Positions 60,402-64,000 of a stretch of 64,000 nucleotides of DNA are shown here, piece by piece. The position numbers and the translations under genes were made by a program. A model generated the notes under the pieces. The model did no database searches, was not told the DNA's origin, and was given only the letters and a program-made list of their open reading frames with translations. The first letter of the stretch is position 1; each line of letters opens with the position of its first letter. The stretch spans positions 62,001 to 126,000 of the forward strand of contig NZ_RAZF01000007.1 of the NCBI RefSeq assembly GCF_003612555.1, in the 5' to 3' direction. The stretch is from Acutalibacter sp. 1XD8-33 (GTDB lineage Bacteria > Bacillota > Clostridia > Oscillospirales > Acutalibacteraceae).

Positions 60402-62594
60402 ATGTTTGAGAATTTTAAGCGTTATGAAACAGATTTTGCGGGACGGCCGCTGACTGTTGAGACGGGAAAAATGGCCCAACTGGCCAATGGTGAATGCCTG
60501 GTGCGCTACGGAGATACCGTGGTGCATGTGGCTGCCACCGCTTCAGCCAAGCCCCGGGACGGTATCGACTTCTTCCCTCTTTCCGTGGACTTTGAAGAAA
60601 AGCTGTACTCTGTGGGCAAAATACCCGGCTCGTTTTTAAAGCGGGAAGGGCGTCCCAGTGAAAAGGCCACTCTGGTCTGCCGCATGATCGACCGCCCCAT
60701 CCGCCCCCTGTTCCCCAAAGATATGCGCAATGATGTGTCCATAGTCTGCACGGTGATGTCCGTGGACCAGGACTGCTCTCCGGAAATTGCCGCCATGGTG
60801 GGCACTTCTATTGCCCTCTCCATCTCTGACATCCCTTGGAAGGGACCCATTTCCGGTGTGTCTGTAGGACTGATTGACGGGGAATTCGTGATCAACCCCA
60901 ATGCCGAACAGCGTAAGCTGAGCGAAATGGCCGTTACCGTGGCCTCCACCACAGAGCGCATTGCCATGATTGAGGCCGGGGCCAACGAAGTCTCCGATGA
61001 AGATATGTATAACGGCATTATGGCCGGCCATGAGGCCAACCAGCATATTCTGAAGTTTATCCAGGGCATCCAGGCGGAGATCGGCAAGGAGAAATTTGAG
61101 TATCCCAGCAACGAGCCGGAGCCGGAGATGTTCGAGGCCATTAAGGCCTTTGCCGAGGACGACGTCCGCGCCGCCATGGACACCGATGACAAGACGGTCC
61201 GAGACGCCCGGCTGCGCCCGGTCTATGACAAAGTGCACGAGCGCTTTGACCCGGAGTATCCGGAGCAAGAGGCTAAGATTGACGAGTGCATGTACAAGAC
61301 CCAGAAATATGTGGTGCGCCGCTGGCTTCTGGACGAGCAGAAGCGTGTGGACGGGCGGGGTATGGACGAAATGCGTCCTCTGGCTGCGGAAGTGGCCCTG
61401 CTGCCCCGGACCCATGGCTCTGGAATGTTCACCCGGGGCCAGACCCAGGTGCTTACTGTAGCCACCCTTGGCTCCATCCGGGACAACCAGCTGCTGGACG
61501 GCATTGACGAGGAAGAGAGCAAGCGGTATATCCACCACTACAATTTCCCCTCCTATTCGGTAGGAGAAACCCGGCCCAGCCGGGGCCCTGGCCGCCGGGA
61601 GATCGGCCACGGCGCTCTGGCGGAGCGGGCTCTGGTGCCTGTGGTGCCGGGAATTGATGAATTCCCCTATACCATCCGGCTGGTGAGCGAAGTCCTCTCC
61701 TCCAATGGCTCCACTTCCCAGGCCTCTATCTGTGGCTCCACACTGGCGCTGATGGACGCCGGCGTGCCTATCAAGGCTCCTGTGGCGGGCATCTCCTGCG
61801 GCCTGATCACAGAGGGCGACCGCTGGATGACTATGGTGGACATTCAGGGCGTAGAGGACTTCTTCGGCGACATGGACTTTAAGGTTGGCGGCACCAAGAA
61901 GGGCATTACCGCTATCCAGATGGACCTGAAGATCTCCGGTTTGACCCCTGCCATGGTGAAAGAGGCCCTGGAAAAGACCCATAAGGCCCGGAACTATATT
62001 ATCGATGAGATTATTCTGAAGGCGATTCCGGAGGTACGGCCTGAGCTCTCCGCCTATGCGCCCAAAATGCTTTCCATGCAGATTCCCGTGGACAAGATCC
62101 GGGAAGTGATCGGCACCGGAGGCAAGGTCATCCAGAAGATCTGCGCCGAGTGCGAGATCACAATGGATGTGGAAGAGGACGGCCATGTGTTTATCTCTGG
62201 CCTGGATGTGGAGAAGTGCCGTCGGGCCATGGATATTGTGGACACCATCGTCAACGATCCGGAGCCGGGCAGCTACTATAACGGCCGGGTGACTAGGCTC
62301 GTGGATTTCGGCGCCTTTGTGGAGATTGCCCCGGGCAAAGAGGGGCTAGTGCACATCTCCCGCTTAGACATCAAGCGCACCGAGAAGGTGGAGGACGTGG
62401 TGAACGTGGGCGACGTGGTGAAGGTGAAGGTGCTGGAGATCGACGACAAGGGCCGGCTGAACCTCTCCCGCCGGGACGCCCTCATCGACCTGGACGGCGC
62501 GGTGCCGGAGAACGACATCTCCAACGACCGGGGCCCCCGCCGGGAAGGCGGCCGGGACCGCCGCCCGCCCCGCCGGGACCACGACAGACGCTGA
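60402..62594 (+). CDS. pnp: Polyribonucleotide nucleotidyltransferase
   Basis: PNPase, the phosphate-dependent 3'-5' exoribonuclease of RNA turnover, a trimer in the cytoplasm. 730 aa. Two RNase PH-like domains are seen (FPLSVDFEEKLYSVGKIPGS and the second with SRGPGRREIGHGALAERAL and FGDMDFKVGGT), then KH (VIGTGGKVIQKI, about 570) and S1 (YYNGRVTRLVDFGAFVEIAP, about 625), with a basic Arg-rich tail. AAAGGGA precedes ATG 60402. Likely autoregulated through the leader hairpin. Confidence 0.97.
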   Translation: MFENFKRYETDFAGRPLTVETGKMAQLANGECLVRYGDTVVHVAATASAKPRDGIDFFPLSVDFEEKLYSVGKIPGSFLKREGRPSEKATLVCRMIDRPIRPLFPKDMRNDVSIVCTVMSVDQDCSPEIAAMVGTSIALSISDIPWKGPISGVSVGLIDGEFVINPNAEQRKLSEMAVTVASTTERIAMIEAGANEVSDEDMYNGIMAGHEANQHILKFIQGIQAEIGKEKFEYPSNEPEPEMFEAIKAFAEDDVRAAMDTDDKTVRDARLRPVYDKVHERFDPEYPEQEAKIDECMYKTQKYVVRRWLLDEQKRVDGRGMDEMRPLAAEVALLPRTHGSGMFTRGQTQVLTVATLGSIRDNQLLDGIDEEESKRYIHHYNFPSYSVGETRPSRGPGRREIGHGALAERALVPVVPGIDEFPYTIRLVSEVLSSNGSTSQASICGSTLALMDAGVPIKAPVAGISCGLITEGDRWMTMVDIQGVEDFFGDMDFKVGGTKKGITAIQMDLKISGLTPAMVKEALEKTHKARNYIIDEIILKAIPEVRPELSAYAPKMLSMQIPVDKIREVIGTGGKVIQKICAECEITMDVEEDGHVFISGLDVEKCRRAMDIVDTIVNDPEPGSYYNGRVTRLVDFGAFVEIAPGKEGLVHISRLDIKRTEKVEDVVNVGDVVKVKVLEIDDKGRLNLSRRDALIDLDGAVPENDISNDRGPRREGGRDRRPPRRDHDRR

Positions 62595-62617
62595 GCCGGG
62601 GCCGCCTGCTTTAAGAC

Positions 62618-62945
62618 CTTGGGGCTGTCTCGCCTGGTCTCATCTGCCGACTCGGGAGTTTATGCTTGCATGAACTCTTCGCCACCGGGGAGCTTCCCCG
62701 GCTCGGTCGGTTCGCAGCGTTGTCTGCAATACTTGGCTTTGCCAAGTATCCGGCAGAACGCTCACCCCCAAACCCCACAAATTTTTACCCTGTTTTCTCA
62801 CTACGTTCGTCGCAGAGAATTCACGTATTTTTGTCGAGCTAACCGAACAACCGTAAAAGTTTCGTAGACTTCGTGAAACGAAGTCTTACCTTTCTCAAAG
62901 GTGGCGGGGAGGGGTGGAACCCTTCCCCGCCGGAGGCCAACACAT
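62618..62945. repeat. Modular intergenic hairpin repeat, copy G
   Basis: Contains CTCGGTCGGTTCGCAG, ATACTTGGC/GCCAAGTAT, CAGAACGCTCACCCCCAAACC, GCTAACCGAACAACCGTAAAAG and ACTTCGT/ACGAAGT. It lacks the CACCTGAGAAGCG module, so it is a partial version. Very close to copy F over about 60 bp. Confidence 0.75.
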
Positions 62946-62953
62946 GCTCTCGT

Positions 62954-62991
62954 AAAAAATCCCCTATGCGAAGCCCGCATGGGGGATTTTT
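62954..62991. terminator. Bidirectional intrinsic terminator
   Basis: AAAAATCCCC...GGGGATTTTT with inner TGCG/CGCA pairing. It can serve pnp (+) and the convergent lipoprotein gene (-). Confidence 0.88.
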
Positions 62992-63091
62992 GCGCTTTCC
63001 ACTGCGCGGAGCTCAAGGGGAGCAGTCCCGGGCGGCCCGCTCCAAAATGGGCAGCATGGCTTTTCTTTTCCATATTCTTTCGGGAGGGGAG

Positions 63092-63685
63092 TCACTCTTC
63101 TTTGTCAAAGGGCTCCCGGGGATAGTACTGAAGCTGGACGACAAGAGCTCCACTGTCCATCCGGAATGCGGTCAGGATGCACTCGGTCATTTTCCCGATC
63201 TGCCACCGCTCGGAAACAGAGCTTTTCAGGGAGGTATCCCCCGTGAGGAGTCTCTCAGAGATGCGGTTATCAGAGCCCTCCTCGCTACTGGTGGTGCCAT
63301 AGACCTTTTTGCACTCTTTCAGCAAGGTTTCCAGAATTTCCCAGACTGCGTCCTCCGCCTTGGTGGAAAAGTTAAACAGAACGCGGCAGAAGTCTCCCTC
63401 CACTCCGCCCATGTGCAGGAGCATTCGAAATTCCTGACCGGCCATCTCGCGCTTTTCTTTTAGGACAAGCTCATCCCCCATCTTTGCTTTAATGTCATTT
63501 TCCGAGAAACCCAGGCCCTCCAGCGCGATGTCCCGGTCTTTCCAAAAAAGGCTCTCATATTTCTCCACCTCTTTCAGGCTGGGAACGCTGGCTTCCTCCC
63601 CCGCGCAGGCGGGGAGGAAGAGCAAAGCGGCCAGCAGCAGGCAGAGAGCGGTACAGGAGCCTTTCCAAAATCTCCTCTGATTCAT
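63092..63685 (-). CDS. Lipoprotein of unknown function
   Basis: A 197-aa secreted lipoprotein with signal peptide ending in LLAALLFLPAC, the lipobox Cys at about residue 27. The mature part is acidic and shows no domain I recognise. GAGGTG lies upstream of ATG 63685, which was chosen over an earlier start without a ribosome site. It converges on pnp. Confidence 0.8.
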   Translation of the reverse strand: MNQRRFWKGSCTALCLLLAALLFLPACAGEEASVPSLKEVEKYESLFWKDRDIALEGLGFSENDIKAKMGDELVLKEKREMAGQEFRMLLHMGGVEGDFCRVLFNFSTKAEDAVWEILETLLKECKKVYGTTSSEEGSDNRISERLLTGDTSLKSSVSERWQIGKMTECILTAFRMDSGALVVQLQYYPREPFDKEE

Positions 63686-63803
63686 AAAAGCACCTCGGTT
63701 CTCACTCATCCAATGCTATCATATCATAATATTCTTTTCCATTTACTACTGCATTGAAAGTCAAGGAATGCCCCTTCAGCGGAGTACCACCGAAATAGAT
63801 AAT

Positions 63804-63833
63804 AAAGGTTATTGCCTTTTTATGATAACCTTT
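63804..63833. terminator. Weak intrinsic hairpin
   Basis: AAAGGTTAT / ATAACCTTT with a T-rich loop. The region 63710-64000 is AT-rich. A minus-strand frame contains RMGTDADGQFIRNL and may be the end of a gene that has lost its start, but I cannot support it as a gene. Confidence 0.4.
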
Positions 63834-64000
63834 CCTTTCTCAAAATCCAAATTGGTTGTCTTTTCGTTTCTCTTGCTTTTGAGACAACTTAGATTCCTGA
63901 TAAACTGCCCATCGGCATCAGTCCCCATTCTGATGAATCTAATTGCTTATTCATTGAAAGAGCAAAACAATGAGAGTTCACTTATTTGTTCAAAGTGTGG

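Overview
The window looks like a chromosomal segment of a GC-rich gut Clostridium, most likely family Oscillospiraceae (Flavonifractor/Lawsonibacter-like). That placement is an inference from strong AGGAGG ribosome-binding sites, two T-box leaders, an Rrf2 switch, Clostridia-type integrative-element debris and the gene families seen; no rRNA marker is present. Housekeeping DNA is GC-rich. The type I restriction locus (5.7-12.8 kb) and the 28.3-33.7 kb block are visibly AT-richer and look acquired.

Layout. 0-5.5 kb: the 3' end of a GH5 glucanase, then a heterodimeric ABC exporter pair split by an intergenic repeat. 5.7-12.8 kb: a type I restriction-modification operon (transcribed hsdR-hsdS-prrC-hsdM) carrying a PrrC-type anticodon nuclease. 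13-21.4 kb: an LTA-synthase-like membrane sulfatase-fold protein, a DUF362 protein, a membrane-anchored XRE regulator and a second ABC exporter pair. 21.9-27 kb: a sugar-catabolic cluster (Gfo/Idh/MocA dehydrogenase, TIM-barrel isomerase, AraC regulator, L-fucose isomerase). 27-34 kb: a graveyard of mobile and defence genes (integrase relic, HamA/DUF1837 relic, IS66 relic, KilA-N and serine-recombinase relics) around an intact AAA ATPase plus DUF2971 pair, ending at tRNA-Gln and tRNA-Pro. 34.3-37.4 kb: a trpA relic, metY and a divergent Rrf2 regulator with facing consensus promoters and matching operators, then tRNA-Leu. 37.5-41.6 kb: a second graveyard (large serine recombinase, TnpW-like, MazF, sigma factor, XRE, VOC, IMPase and IS fragments). 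41.8-43.6 kb: an RsgA-type GTPase behind a leader-peptide/terminator attenuator, then a T-box leader with no obvious target. 44-51.6 kb: an unusual XRE-cupin-acyl-CoA-ligase fusion, GNAT, lipoprotein, DUF308, split TauE/SafE halves, a penicillin-binding protein and small XRE regulators. 52.7-64 kb: a T-box-led run ending in alaS, a nuclease-like/HIT fusion, CN hydrolase, an unknown gene, GyrI-like protein, rpsO-pnp and a lipoprotein.

Two families of non-coding repeats run through the window. The first is a long (about 320-610 bp) modular intergenic repeat, seven copies, built from hairpins whose arm sequences change between copies while pairing is kept. The second is a 108-120 bp element with terminal inverted repeats that folds on paper into a cloverleaf. 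It has three full copies next to stop codons and a 22-bp remnant inside the IS66 relic. These repeats and the prrC-bearing restriction locus are the most noteworthy items.
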